Positions 28,457 to 37,115 of a stretch of 64,000 nt of DNA are shown piece by piece. The stretch is from the NCBI RefSeq assembly GCF_020150455.1, contig NZ_CP083740.1, positions 124,001-188,000 on the forward strand, read 5' to 3'. Position 1 is the stretch's first letter. Each line of letters begins with the position of its first letter. The stretch is from Bremerella sp. TYQ1. Lineage in GTDB: Bacteria; Planctomycetota; Planctomycetia; Pirellulales; Pirellulaceae. The notes under the pieces were generated by a model. It did not search any database and was not told the origin of the DNA. It saw only the letters and a list, made by a program, of their open reading frames with translations. A program made the position numbers and the translations under genes.

Positions 28457-28864
28457 ATGTACCTTCAAAACAAATTACTTGTCGCGTTTTGCGTATCATT
28501 GTCTCTCTCTGTATTGCCCGGCTGTTTCAGCGGATCTAGCGTTCCTGTTGGACCGGTAAGTGGTGTCGTGACAAAAGATGGTCAGCCGCTTGCCGATGCA
28601 ACGGTCACGTTCTTTCCAGAGTCAGGTCGCCCCTCTATCGGAATGACCGATGAATCTGGCCGTTACGAATTGCTGTTCACCGAATCGGTCAACGGTGCGA
28701 TGGTTGGCTTGCACAAAGTGAACATCAGCTTCGGAGGCCCACCGCCGCCGGGAGAAATGAACCGAGAAAAGAAGAACAAGCGAGTTTTACCACCCCAATC
28801 GGTCGATTGGCCTGACATGGTAAAAGTGAGCGAGTCGTACAACACGCTCGATTTCGATCTTTAA
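28457..28864 (+). CDS. Small lipoprotein with carboxypeptidase-regulatory-like (transthyretin-like) fold
   Basis: 135 residues. The signal ends in the lipobox VLPGC. The mature part has the pattern [22 protein letters not shown] ... [11 protein letters not shown], typical of carboxypeptidase regulatory-like beta-sandwich proteins found after DUF1559 genes in planctomycetes. It lies 89 bases after the DUF1559 gene. Its stop codon overlaps that of the convergent photolyase gene (28861-28864). The role is unknown; lipid anchoring in the envelope is predicted. Confidence 0.85.
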   Translation: MYLQNKLLVAFCVSLSLSVLPGCFSGSSVPVGPVSGVVTKDGQPLADATVTFFPESGRPSIGMTDESGRYELLFTESVNGAMVGLHKVNISFGGPPPPGEMNREKKNKRVLPPQSVDWPDMVKVSESYNTLDFDL

Positions 28865-30408
28865 CCGACGCCCCATTCGTCCCGAAGTTTATCGGCATGC
28901 GTTCGGATATCGCTGATGTCACCCGATTTTCTTTTGTTGTCGACATGCTTCATTTGCAGCTTCATGCGTGAATTGCCTTGCAGTTTGTCGTAGTGACGAT
29001 CAAGGAAATCCCAGTAAAAGGTCGTGATGGGGCATGCCTCTGCCCCCACGGCCTTTTTGTGATCGTAGACGCAGCTTTTGCAGAAGTTGCTCATCTTGTC
29101 GATGTAATTGCCGGTCGAACAGTACGGCTTTGTGCCAACGATGCCTCCGTCGCCATGTTGGCTCATGCCGAGTGTGTTGGGAAGTGAGACCCAGTCGACA
29201 GCATCCAGGTACATCGCCACGTGCCACTCATGAAACTCATAGGGATGCACGCCCAAAGTTAACGCGAGATTGCCGAGCACCATTAAGCGGTGAATATGAT
29301 GCACATAACCAAACTCGACGACATGCGACAACGATTGACGCACGCACTGCATATCTGTTTCGCCATCCCAAAAAAATGACGGCAACTTTGACTGATGATC
29401 AAAGTAGTTGTGCTCAGCGTACTTGGGCATGTGAGTCCAATAGATTCCCCGGATGAATTCTCGCCAACCGAGTATCTGACGCACAAAGCCTTCGACACTA
29501 GCCAACGGAGCATCATTGTTGTGATACGCTGCGACGGCTGCCTCGATACATTCACGCGGGTCAAGCAGTTTCAGATTGAGGCAAGTCGACAAACGAGAGT
29601 GATGCAAAAAAGGTTCGTCTGTCCACATCGCGTCTTCGAACTTGCCGAAGTCGCACAGGTGTCGCTTGACAAACCCCGATAGCATTCGGCGGGCCTGTCC
29701 TGGCGTGACTGGTAAATTGAAAGAGTCGACCTCTCCAGGGTGGTCGCCGTATCGATCTTGAACCAGAGTCATGACCTCCGATGTGATTTCATCGTGAGAG
29801 AACGACGTCGGTCGACCGATGTCGCCTGGTCCTTCCTTGGAAAATGATTCGCGGTTGTCGTGATCATAGTTCCACGTGCCGCCGACCGGCTTGCCGTTCT
29901 TCATCAGCACGTCATGCTTCTTACGCATCTGCCGATAGAAGGTCTCCATCAAAAGCGTCTTGCGACCTTTAGCGAATTTGTGGAACTCGTTGACGGTGCT
30001 CAGGAAGTGAACGTCAGGAAGAAAGTCAATCGGCACGTCGAATTCGCCAGCGACATCTTCCAAGAGCTGCTTCACACGAAAATCGCCGGGCAGTACGACT
30101 CGGATTGCCTTCGGTGTCGACTTCTTAAGCGTCTGGCTGAGAAGTTCTTGGAAGCTGCTCCCTGAATCCTTTCGCTTGTCGGCATAAAGCTGGTGGTATT
30201 GAACTGGGCGATTGGAATCGTTCAGTTCGTCGCGAAAATGACGCATTGCCGACAGGAACAGCACAATCCGTTGTTTGTGACTTGGGACATAAGAGATCTC
30301 GTGATCCGTCTCGGCCATCCAAAGTTGATCCTGATCGGGATCGTATCCGTCGAATATGGCTGAGTTGCGGTCGAGTTGGTCGCCGAGTATCAGAAGAAGG
30401 TGTCGCAT
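28861..30408 (-). CDS. Iron-sulfur bacterial cryptochrome/photolyase (FeS-BCP, PhrB-like)
   Basis: FAD-dependent, light-driven DNA repair enzyme of the (6-4) photolyase-like prokaryotic group. Length (515 residues) matches. The N-terminus [12 protein letters not shown] is characteristic. Four cysteines (Cys355, Cys443, Cys446, Cys459) have the same spacing as the 4Fe-4S ligands of Agrobacterium PhrB (350, 438, 441, 454), with CKSC and EACP visible. The FAD-binding C-terminal domain includes [12 protein letters not shown] and [11 protein letters not shown]. Start ATG 30408 has AGGA about ten bases upstream. It is not in an operon; its 3' end overlaps the convergent lipoprotein gene by four bases. 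Confidence 0.94.
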   Translation of the reverse strand: MRHLLLILGDQLDRNSAIFDGYDPDQDQLWMAETDHEISYVPSHKQRIVLFLSAMRHFRDELNDSNRPVQYHQLYADKRKDSGSSFQELLSQTLKKSTPKAIRVVLPGDFRVKQLLEDVAGEFDVPIDFLPDVHFLSTVNEFHKFAKGRKTLLMETFYRQMRKKHDVLMKNGKPVGGTWNYDHDNRESFSKEGPGDIGRPTSFSHDEITSEVMTLVQDRYGDHPGEVDSFNLPVTPGQARRMLSGFVKRHLCDFGKFEDAMWTDEPFLHHSRLSTCLNLKLLDPRECIEAAVAAYHNNDAPLASVEGFVRQILGWREFIRGIYWTHMPKYAEHNYFDHQSKLPSFFWDGETDMQCVRQSLSHVVEFGYVHHIHRLMVLGNLALTLGVHPYEFHEWHVAMYLDAVDWVSLPNTLGMSQHGDGGIVGTKPYCSTGNYIDKMSNFCKSCVYDHKKAVGAEACPITTFYWDFLDRHYDKLQGNSRMKLQMKHVDNKRKSGDISDIRTHADKLRDEWGVG

Positions 30409-30604
30409 GGTGCTGCTTTCCTGGAGGTCTTAAAGCCAACCGTGCCAACCGCGAATAGACATCTACAACAACTCAATTCAGGGATTGCAGGTCAATTCAG
30501 ATGTGCTCCCACTCGCGTAACCTGAAAAACCACGACTGCCCACGTCGGGTATTGCCATGCATTCGAGGAGCCGTTGTTCGCGACACACTGATAAACAGTG
30601 AGAA

Positions 30605-31648
30605 TCAATCATTCGGCTGGTGGTCGCTTAGCCATTGTCCCAGATTAGGACTCGACCAACTGACCGGCTTCTCGTCCTGCAATACCTCAAGCCAAGCAGC
30701 AATTGTTGGTTGGTTTTTAAGTGCTGCGCCCGCTTTATTCGGCCCTAAGACACTTACGGCTGATGCCCAAGCGTCCGCTTCCGTCGCATTCTCTGCGAAG
30801 ACGGTAACTGTGCCACGATGTTCGACGCCATACCCAGTTCGTGGATCGAGAACGTGGGAATACCGTTTTCCTTCATGTTCGAGAAATTGAAAAGCATCTC
30901 CAGACGTTGCCACAGCACTATTGGCAATGTGCGTAACGAGAATAGGTGGAGCCTTCGGATTCAGACCAGCGATGCCAACTCGCCAGCCAAGTTCTCCGCG
31001 CGGTGCCCCGGTTACTGCAATATCGCCTCCAGCATCGACAAGTGCACGCGTTATTCCTTGTTCCGAGAGTACCGCTAACGCGACATCAATCGCGTAGCCT
31101 TTGGCAATGCCTCCCAAGTCAATCCGCATGTCCGATGTCGCCAAACTAGCGGACTGAGACTTTTCGTGAAGTTGCAGGTGCTTTGCCCCCACGGCAGCAA
31201 GCACCTTTTCGATTCGTTCGCGATCCAATTGGCCGCGTCGGCGAAAACGCCGCCACTCTTTCGTTAGAGGGCCAACAGTGACATCGAATGCTCCTTGAGA
31301 CGCAAGATTTACCTCTTGTGCCTTTGATAGGACGTTCCAGAGATCGTCGCTGACAGAAATAGGCTCGGTTGTAGGAGATTTTCCGGAAAGCTGCAGGACT
31401 TCGGAATCACTCCGATAATCGCTACAGATCTGTTCGATAGCACGAATGCGTTCAAAGGCTGTGTCCGTTGCCTTTTGGAATTTCTCGGCGTCGTCGCAGT
31501 CGGCCACAATGCGGACGATTGTCCCCATGTGTGGCTGAGAAACTGTGAGAAGGGAAGACTCGTCGGCGCTCAACGCTGGCAGTTGCATGCTGAAAAACGC
31601 AATTATTGCCAGCAGGATGGGGGAGGCCTTTGAGAATGGTAACGCCAT
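30605..31648 (-). CDS. apbE: FAD:protein FMN transferase (ApbE)
   Basis: Periplasmic flavin transferase that attaches FMN to Thr residues of partner proteins such as NqrB/NqrC or RnfG/RnfD. ATG 31648 gives a signal peptide (MALPFSKASPILLAIIAFFS...); the longer frame to 31813 is not credible. Family motifs: PHMGTIVRIV at the start, RIDLGGIAKGYAIDVA and VDAGGDIAVTG in the middle (FAD site), and HVLDPRTGYGVEHRGTVTV, then EADAWASAVSVLG near the end. The length of 347 is normal. No flavoprotein target is encoded nearby. Confidence 0.92.
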   Translation of the reverse strand: MALPFSKASPILLAIIAFFSMQLPALSADESSLLTVSQPHMGTIVRIVADCDDAEKFQKATDTAFERIRAIEQICSDYRSDSEVLQLSGKSPTTEPISVSDDLWNVLSKAQEVNLASQGAFDVTVGPLTKEWRRFRRRGQLDRERIEKVLAAVGAKHLQLHEKSQSASLATSDMRIDLGGIAKGYAIDVALAVLSEQGITRALVDAGGDIAVTGAPRGELGWRVGIAGLNPKAPPILVTHIANSAVATSGDAFQFLEHEGKRYSHVLDPRTGYGVEHRGTVTVFAENATEADAWASAVSVLGPNKAGAALKNQPTIAAWLEVLQDEKPVSWSSPNLGQWLSDHQPND

Positions 31649-31835
31649 GTTTGCTCCGCAATATCGTACGTGACAACAGCTTAAATAAATGCGCAAGCCG
31701 TTACCCCGGTTGGAAATAATTGAATCCGAATTGAGAATCCAGTATGCTAAAAGCTTACCCTCATGGTAGGACGCACGTCTAATTTTTTCCCACCTCGCCC
31801 TATCTCGAATCACACATTACGGAGAGTCTCCATCT

Positions 31836-33221
31836 ATGGCTAAGAAAGATTCCAAGAAGAAATCTGACGCGACGCATTCTCGACGCGATTTCATCAAGAC
31901 CGGTTCGTCCATGCTGGTCGCCGGTGGTGCAATTGCTGGTTCGCTGAGCATTGCTCAAAGCGCACACGCTTTCGGCAGCGATCAGATCAAAATTGGTCTG
32001 GTGGGTTGCGGTGGCCGTGGTACCGGTGCTGCCGACCAAGCCATGAACACCAAAGGCGATACCAAGTTGGTCGCCATGGGTGATGTGTTTGAAGATCGTC
32101 TGAAGCAGAGCCTCCGTTCGCTTTCCAGTCGTCACGCGAAGCAAGTCGATGTGCCGGAAGACCGCCAGTTTGTCGGTTTCGACGCATACAAGCATGTGAT
32201 CGATTCCGATTGCGATCTGGTCATCTTGGCGACTTCGCCTGGCTTCCGTCCGCTTCACTTTGAAACCGCAGTGAACGCTGGCAAGCAAATCTTCATGGAA
32301 AAGCCAGTTGCGACCGACGCCCCAGGGATTCGTCGTGTCTTGGAAGCCAACAAGATTGCCAAGGAAAAGAATCTTGCCGTCGCAGTCGGTCTTCAGCGTC
32401 ACCATGAAAAAGCCTATGTCGAAACGATCAATCGTCTGAAAGATGGTGCGATCGGCGACATTATCTTCTGCCGTGCCTATTGGAACTCGGGCGGTGTGTG
32501 GACGCGTAATCGTTCCGCTTCGCAGACCGAACTCGAATACCAAATGCGTAACTGGTATTACTTCAACTGGCTATGCGGTGACCATATTGTGGAACAACAC
32601 ATCCACAACATCGACGTCATCAACTGGTTGATGGATGGTCCACCAGAAACTGCCGAAGGGCAGGGTGGTCGCCAAGTTCGTAAGGGCGCCGATCATGGTG
32701 AGATCTACGATCACCATATGATCGAGTTCACCTATCCAAACGGCGTGAAGATGCTTAGCTCTTGCCGCCATATCCCAGGCTGCTGGAACAGTGTTTCCGA
32801 GCACGCTCACGGCTCTAAGGGTTACGCCGACATCAGTGGCGGTAAGATCTACGACGCCAAGGGCGACTTGGTCTGGAGCTACGGCCAAGGTGGTCGCGGC
32901 GGTCACCAGGAAGAGCATCACGATCTCTTCGCTGCTTTGCGAAACGGCGAACGTCCTAACGAAGGCGACTATGGTGCTCATAGCACGATGACCGCGATCT
33001 TCGGCCGTATGGCGACCTATTCTGGTGGTCACAGCGGCAAGGGTGGCAAAGTCCTGAAGTATCAGGATGCTTTGAATTCCGAAATCGCGTTGGCCGACTT
33101 CGACAAGCTGACGAGTATGGATGACGAAGCACCCGTGAAGCCAAATCCGGAAGCGGTCAAAAAGCAGATGGAACAATCGCCATACATCGTTCCGATGCCA
33201 GGCGAATCGGTCACCATCTAA
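31836..33221 (+). CDS. Tat-exported Gfo/Idh/MocA-family oxidoreductase
   Basis: NAD(P)-dependent sugar or cyclitol oxidoreductase exported already folded. A twin-arginine signal (HSRRDFIKTG, about residues 16-25) leads to the Rossmann fold (about 48 on), with GLVGCGGRGTG binding the dinucleotide and ATSPGFRPLHFETAVNAGK and FMEKPVA as the family's substrate-side motifs. DHIVEQHIHNIDVINWLM is typical of planctomycete members. Start ATG 31836 follows GGAGAG. A strong terminator follows the gene, so it is a single-gene unit. The substrate is unknown. Confidence 0.93.
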   Translation: MAKKDSKKKSDATHSRRDFIKTGSSMLVAGGAIAGSLSIAQSAHAFGSDQIKIGLVGCGGRGTGAADQAMNTKGDTKLVAMGDVFEDRLKQSLRSLSSRHAKQVDVPEDRQFVGFDAYKHVIDSDCDLVILATSPGFRPLHFETAVNAGKQIFMEKPVATDAPGIRRVLEANKIAKEKNLAVAVGLQRHHEKAYVETINRLKDGAIGDIIFCRAYWNSGGVWTRNRSASQTELEYQMRNWYYFNWLCGDHIVEQHIHNIDVINWLMDGPPETAEGQGGRQVRKGADHGEIYDHHMIEFTYPNGVKMLSSCRHIPGCWNSVSEHAHGSKGYADISGGKIYDAKGDLVWSYGQGGRGGHQEEHHDLFAALRNGERPNEGDYGAHSTMTAIFGRMATYSGGHSGKGGKVLKYQDALNSEIALADFDKLTSMDDEAPVKPNPEAVKKQMEQSPYIVPMPGESVTI

Positions 33222-33255
33222 GTGTTTCGCGATATCGAAACCTGAGAAATCAGAG

Positions 33256-33283
33256 AAGGCGGGCCGCATGGCCCGCCTTTTTT
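33256..33283 (+). terminator. Intrinsic terminator after the Gfo/Idh/MocA gene
   Basis: Stem GGCGGGCC (33258-33265) and GGCCCGCC (33270-33277) around loop GCAT, followed by six T residues. Flanking AA/TT extend the stem. Confidence 0.92.
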
Positions 33284-33371
33284 CATGGGCAGAACCGATT
33301 ATGAATAGATCTTCATCAAAACAGGGGAAATACGCCCCTGCTGAAATTGGAAAGTCCGCCTATCATACAAG

Positions 33372-35198
33372 ATGGCACTTTTTCGCAGGGAAGATTTAAA
33401 ACGAAACGTCATGGTACGGTCGCGCTTTGGTACTTACATACTGCTGATGGTGGTTGCCCTCAGCTTCATAACTTTGGTGGCAATGGCATGGGCTGCTGCC
33501 AAGGAACGTAGTGCTGCTGTTCGTGGCGAACGCATCCAGAAGCTGGAAACAATCGTTCAGCTGGTCAAAGCAAGTATTCTCAACGAGGAGGATCCCTCGT
33601 TTCTCGACGAAGAACAGTTGCAGAAGAACGTCCGACGGTTTGCGTCCGAGTCTGGCGTCTATCTCACGGTGACGAGTGACGGAGGACGAGTTCTCGCGGA
33701 TTCGCTGAACCCTCCGCGACAAATGGAAAACCTTCGTGAGCTGAGCGAATTTCGTGATGCCGACGCGAATACCTTTGGTTATTCAGAACGACTATTAATC
33801 GATCAAGACGTCACAATGTTGATGGTGGCCCAGCGTGTCGTTTCGCAAGGCAATACAATCGCGTTTGTGCGTGCAGGTATTCCGAAGAATCAACTGCAAA
33901 GCTCAGCAGGAACGATCTCGTTCGTCATTGGCGTCATTGCCATCGGTGCGGTCATCGCCGGATTCTTTTTAACGCGACTCGTTGAATCACGTGCGGTGGA
34001 TCCGGTTGTCGAACTGACCGATGCCTGCGATACGCTGGCGACAAGCGGTGAAATGAAACACCTGTGGAATTCATCGAAAGATGAACTGGGTCAGCTCGTT
34101 CGACATTTTCAAGCAATGGCTTTAGCGGTGACACAGCGTGAAGCCGCACTACGGGATCAAGCCAATCGAATTGAAACGGTCATGGGCAGCATGGTCGAAG
34201 GCGTGCTGGCCGTGAACGCTGATCGAGTTGTTTTGTTGGCTAATCAAGCCGTTCGAAAGCTACTGGGCATCCGAGTTGAAAAAATTGAAGGTCGTCCGCT
34301 GATTGAAGTGACTCGAATTCGAGCCCTCGATCAATCGGTTCAACAAGCCCTTTCCACTGGCGAGCCATGTTCGACTGAGTTTGAAGTCACATCTCCGTTT
34401 CGCCGTGTCTTGGCGATTCAAGCGAACTGTTTGCCTGGGGATCCATGCCCTGGTGTCGTGCTGGTACTGCACGACATGACCGAACTTCGCCGGCTTGAAA
34501 ATCTGCGACGCGAATTCGTAGCGAATGTTTCTCACGAATTAAAAACGCCTTTGGCAGCCATTCGCGCCTATGCCGAAACGCTGCACATGGGGGCTGTGCA
34601 CGATGCTGAAAACCGTGACTATTTTCTGGGGCAGATCACCGATCAAAGCGATCGACTACACGACTTAATCATGGACATGCTTCAGCTTGCACGTGTCGAA
34701 GCAGGTCAGGAAGTGTTTGATATTACGGATGTGAACGTAGCTGATATCGCTCAGTGGAGCGTCGATTCGCTGCGAGATAAAGCAGCCGCGAAACAGATCC
34801 AGCTTGTTGTTGAATCGGCAGAAGATGATGAAGTTTATGTTCGTGCCGACGAAGAGGGCCTCAGAACGATTGTCGGCAATCTGGTCGACAATGCCGTGAA
34901 GTACTCGGGAAAGCCGGGGGACGTCATCGTTCGATGGACAACTGAAGCAGATCAGGTCGCCATTTCGGTAGAGGATCACGGCATTGGAATTCCCCAGGAA
35001 GCCCAGGATCGGATTTTTGAACGCTTCTTCCGCGTCGATAAAGCACGATCCCGAGAAATGGGGGGTACGGGTCTCGGGCTTTCAATTGTAAAGCACTTGG
35101 CTAGTTCGTTCGGGGGTTGTGTTGAGCTGGAGAGCTCCCCTGATGAGGGGTCGGTGTTTACAGTTCGGCTAAAAAGAAGCCGCGTTCTTACAAATTAA
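33372..35198 (+). CDS. phoR: Sensor histidine kinase, PhoR-like
   Basis: Membrane sensor of the phosphate two-component system. Two membrane helices (about 20-42 and 180-200) bracket a periplasmic domain of ~135 residues. HAMP-like and PAS segments follow (about 200-370; MGSMVEGVLAVNADRVVLLANQ and LVLHDMTELRRLE). The phosphoacceptor is His388 in VSHELKTPL; the ATPase domain has the N box GNLVDNAVKYS, DHGIGI, FERFFRVD and GTGLGL. Assignment to PhoR rests on the following phoU and phoB genes. This periplasmic domain is larger than in E. coli PhoR, as in PhoR/WalK-type kinases. Confidence 0.9.
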   Translation: MALFRREDLKRNVMVRSRFGTYILLMVVALSFITLVAMAWAAAKERSAAVRGERIQKLETIVQLVKASILNEEDPSFLDEEQLQKNVRRFASESGVYLTVTSDGGRVLADSLNPPRQMENLRELSEFRDADANTFGYSERLLIDQDVTMLMVAQRVVSQGNTIAFVRAGIPKNQLQSSAGTISFVIGVIAIGAVIAGFFLTRLVESRAVDPVVELTDACDTLATSGEMKHLWNSSKDELGQLVRHFQAMALAVTQREAALRDQANRIETVMGSMVEGVLAVNADRVVLLANQAVRKLLGIRVEKIEGRPLIEVTRIRALDQSVQQALSTGEPCSTEFEVTSPFRRVLAIQANCLPGDPCPGVVLVLHDMTELRRLENLRREFVANVSHELKTPLAAIRAYAETLHMGAVHDAENRDYFLGQITDQSDRLHDLIMDMLQLARVEAGQEVFDITDVNVADIAQWSVDSLRDKAAAKQIQLVVESAEDDEVYVRADEEGLRTIVGNLVDNAVKYSGKPGDVIVRWTTEADQVAISVEDHGIGIPQEAQDRIFERFFRVDKARSREMGGTGLGLSIVKHLASSFGGCVELESSPDEGSVFTVRLKRSRVLTN

Positions 35199-35203
35199 CA
35201 ATT

Positions 35204-35232
35204 CTGTTTACATTCTCTTAATGAAGCGTCGT
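35204..35232 (+). promoter_or_regulatory. Candidate PhoB box between phoR and phoU
   Basis: CTGTTTA-CATT-CTCTTAA-TGAA-GCGTCGT has the 7+4 (11-base) periodicity of PhoB boxes, and the first repeat is close to the E. coli half-site CTGTCAT. The third unit is poor. It lies within a 169-base gap in which a separate promoter for phoU-phoB would be expected. Autoregulation is inferred. Confidence 0.35.
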
Positions 35233-35367
35233 TAACATTGGGTTCATCGAAAGCACGCTAATTCACCCGTAATTGCTTAACGTAACTCTCGGGCTGGCGA
35301 GACTGATTCGATCCGAAGCTGGCGGAGCCAGCCTATCGCCCTCTTTGGTTCGCCCAATTACGACACG

Positions 35368-36057
35368 ATGCCGCTTCACTTACAACGCGATTTGGACCAC
35401 CTTCATCACGAGGTGTTATCGCTGTCTGGAGTGGTGGAAGAAATGCTTGAGAAAGCGACCAGGGCACTCTTTGAACGCAACGCTCATATCGCTGATGAAG
35501 TCATCGGCATCGACATGATTGTCGACGAACGCGAAGTGCAGATCGAGGAAGAATGCCTCAAGGCACTTGCGCTGCATCAGCCGGTCGCGGTCGATCTCCG
35601 CCGAATCGCGACCGTATTGAAAGTTAATAATGACTTGGAACGCATGGCGGACCTGACGGTTAACTTGGCCGAACGTGCCAAGAGCGTGATCGAATTTCCC
35701 ACGTTCACCATTCCGCCTCGTCTGGCTCGCATGGTGGATCTTACCAAGGGCATGGTCTCTGACGTGCTGGATTCGTTCGTCAGTATGGACAGTGCTGCCG
35801 CGGCACGCGTTGGGGCAATGGACGCACAAGTTGATCGCATGAATTGCGAGATCATTGAAGAGCTACAAAAAGTGATGCGAGAACGGCCTGATCAAGTCGT
35901 TCCGGCTCTCCACTGTTTTTCCGCCAGCCGACACATCGAACGTATTTCCGATCATGCCGTCAACATTTCTGACGACGTGATTTACATGGTTGAAGGAGTC
36001 ATCGTTCGCCACCGTTTTTCCAGCAATGGCGACGCTGATTCTGCTGCTCCCGAGTAA
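35368..36057 (+). CDS. phoU: Phosphate-signalling regulator PhoU
   Basis: Cytoplasmic helical-bundle protein that links the Pst transporter to PhoR and represses the Pho response. The 229-residue length and two three-helix repeats are normal. Motifs: the metal-binding E(A)xxxD-like pattern appears as DLRRIATVLKVNNDLERMADLTVNLAERA in repeat 1 and ASRHIERISDHAVNISDDV in repeat 2. It lies between the kinase and response-regulator genes. No pst transporter genes are in the window. Confidence 0.95.
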   Translation: MPLHLQRDLDHLHHEVLSLSGVVEEMLEKATRALFERNAHIADEVIGIDMIVDEREVQIEEECLKALALHQPVAVDLRRIATVLKVNNDLERMADLTVNLAERAKSVIEFPTFTIPPRLARMVDLTKGMVSDVLDSFVSMDSAAAARVGAMDAQVDRMNCEIIEELQKVMRERPDQVVPALHCFSASRHIERISDHAVNISDDVIYMVEGVIVRHRFSSNGDADSAAPE

Positions 36058-36090
36058 CTCCCCTTTTGTTTTAGTTAATTGGACCTGAAC

Positions 36091-36849
36091 ATGGCCCGAA
36101 TGAAAATTCTGATTGTCGAAGACGACCGAGCCTTGGCCGACGTGTTGGCTTACAACGTCCGTCAAGCTGGCTACGAGGTACTCTCCGCCTACGACGGTCA
36201 GGATGGACTGACTCAGGCACAAGTCAAAACGCCTGACATGATTATTCTCGACTTGATGCTTCCCGTCGTTGATGGCCTGGAAGTATGCCGACGTCTGCGA
36301 GCCGACCCAGCGACGAAAGACGTCATGGTGCTGATGTTGACCGCCAAAGCGGAAGAATCAGATCAGTTGATCGGTTTCTCCCTCGGCGCTGACGACTACG
36401 TGACCAAACCGTTCAGCGTGAAGGTACTGCTGGAGCGGATCAAGGCTCTGGAACGCCGTCGCCGTGGTACAGAATCGACCGCGACCGATGTCGTTTCCAG
36501 TCAGGGCGTAACCATCGATCGTCGTCGTCATCGTGCCACCGTTCATGGCAAACCATTGCAACTGACTCGCAGCGAATTCCGTTTGCTTGAAACGTTGACA
36601 CGACAGCCAGGACGCGTATTTGATCGTTCTGAACTAATCGACGCTGCTTTGGGTGAAGACACCGTCGTGATGGAACGAACGATCGACGTTCACGTTCGTG
36701 CGTTGCGTCGCAAAATGGCTGAGTTCGCTGATCTGATTGAAACCGTTCGTGGTGTTGGCTATCGCTTCCGTGATCCAGGAGCTGGGCCAAGCAGTGATGC
36801 CGATGCCGACGAAGAGTATGCTGAGCCGGCCGGCAGCAATCATGCGTAG
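36091..36849 (+). CDS. phoB: Response regulator, PhoB-like (OmpR family)
   Basis: Transcription factor phosphorylated by PhoR. ATG 36091 (MARMKILIVEDD) is preferred to TTG 36079. The receiver domain (about 4-120) has the acidic pair in VEDDRA, phosphoacceptor Asp54 in ILDLMLP, Thr in MLTAKAE and Lys in YVTKPF. The C-terminal winged-helix domain (about 135-232) has LTRSEFRLLETLTRQPGRVFDR and TIDVHVRALRRKM. A short acidic tail follows. Promoter targets might include the OprO/P-like porin at 43225, but no box was confirmed there. Confidence 0.94.
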   Translation: MARMKILIVEDDRALADVLAYNVRQAGYEVLSAYDGQDGLTQAQVKTPDMIILDLMLPVVDGLEVCRRLRADPATKDVMVLMLTAKAEESDQLIGFSLGADDYVTKPFSVKVLLERIKALERRRRGTESTATDVVSSQGVTIDRRRHRATVHGKPLQLTRSEFRLLETLTRQPGRVFDRSELIDAALGEDTVVMERTIDVHVRALRRKMAEFADLIETVRGVGYRFRDPGAGPSSDADADEEYAEPAGSNHA

Positions 36850-36876
36850 GCCTTCAATTCAAAGTTAAAATCACTT

Positions 36877-36907
36877 AAGGAGCGAGCTGAACGGTTCGCT
36901 CCTTTTT
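36877..36907 (+). terminator. Intrinsic terminator of the pho operon
   Basis: AAGGAGCGA (36877-36885) pairs with TCGCTCCTT (36896-36904) around a 10-base loop, followed by further T residues. It lies 27 bases after the phoB stop. Confidence 0.88.
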
Positions 36908-37115
36908 CTGTTAATGGAACTACGCGCTATACAGCGGAATTATCCGCGTAATTGGCAAATGCCAGCATGCTCGATGTCTGATTTGATCAAAATGATGACC
37001 GACTTGCGCTCGTTTCTCCCACCTCAGTTCTGGTATACTGGGCCGCTTCACCCCACAACATGTCTCTTGTCTGGCTTTTCCGTCCTGGAATGCCGGTTGT
37101 TGAATACGGCCAACT

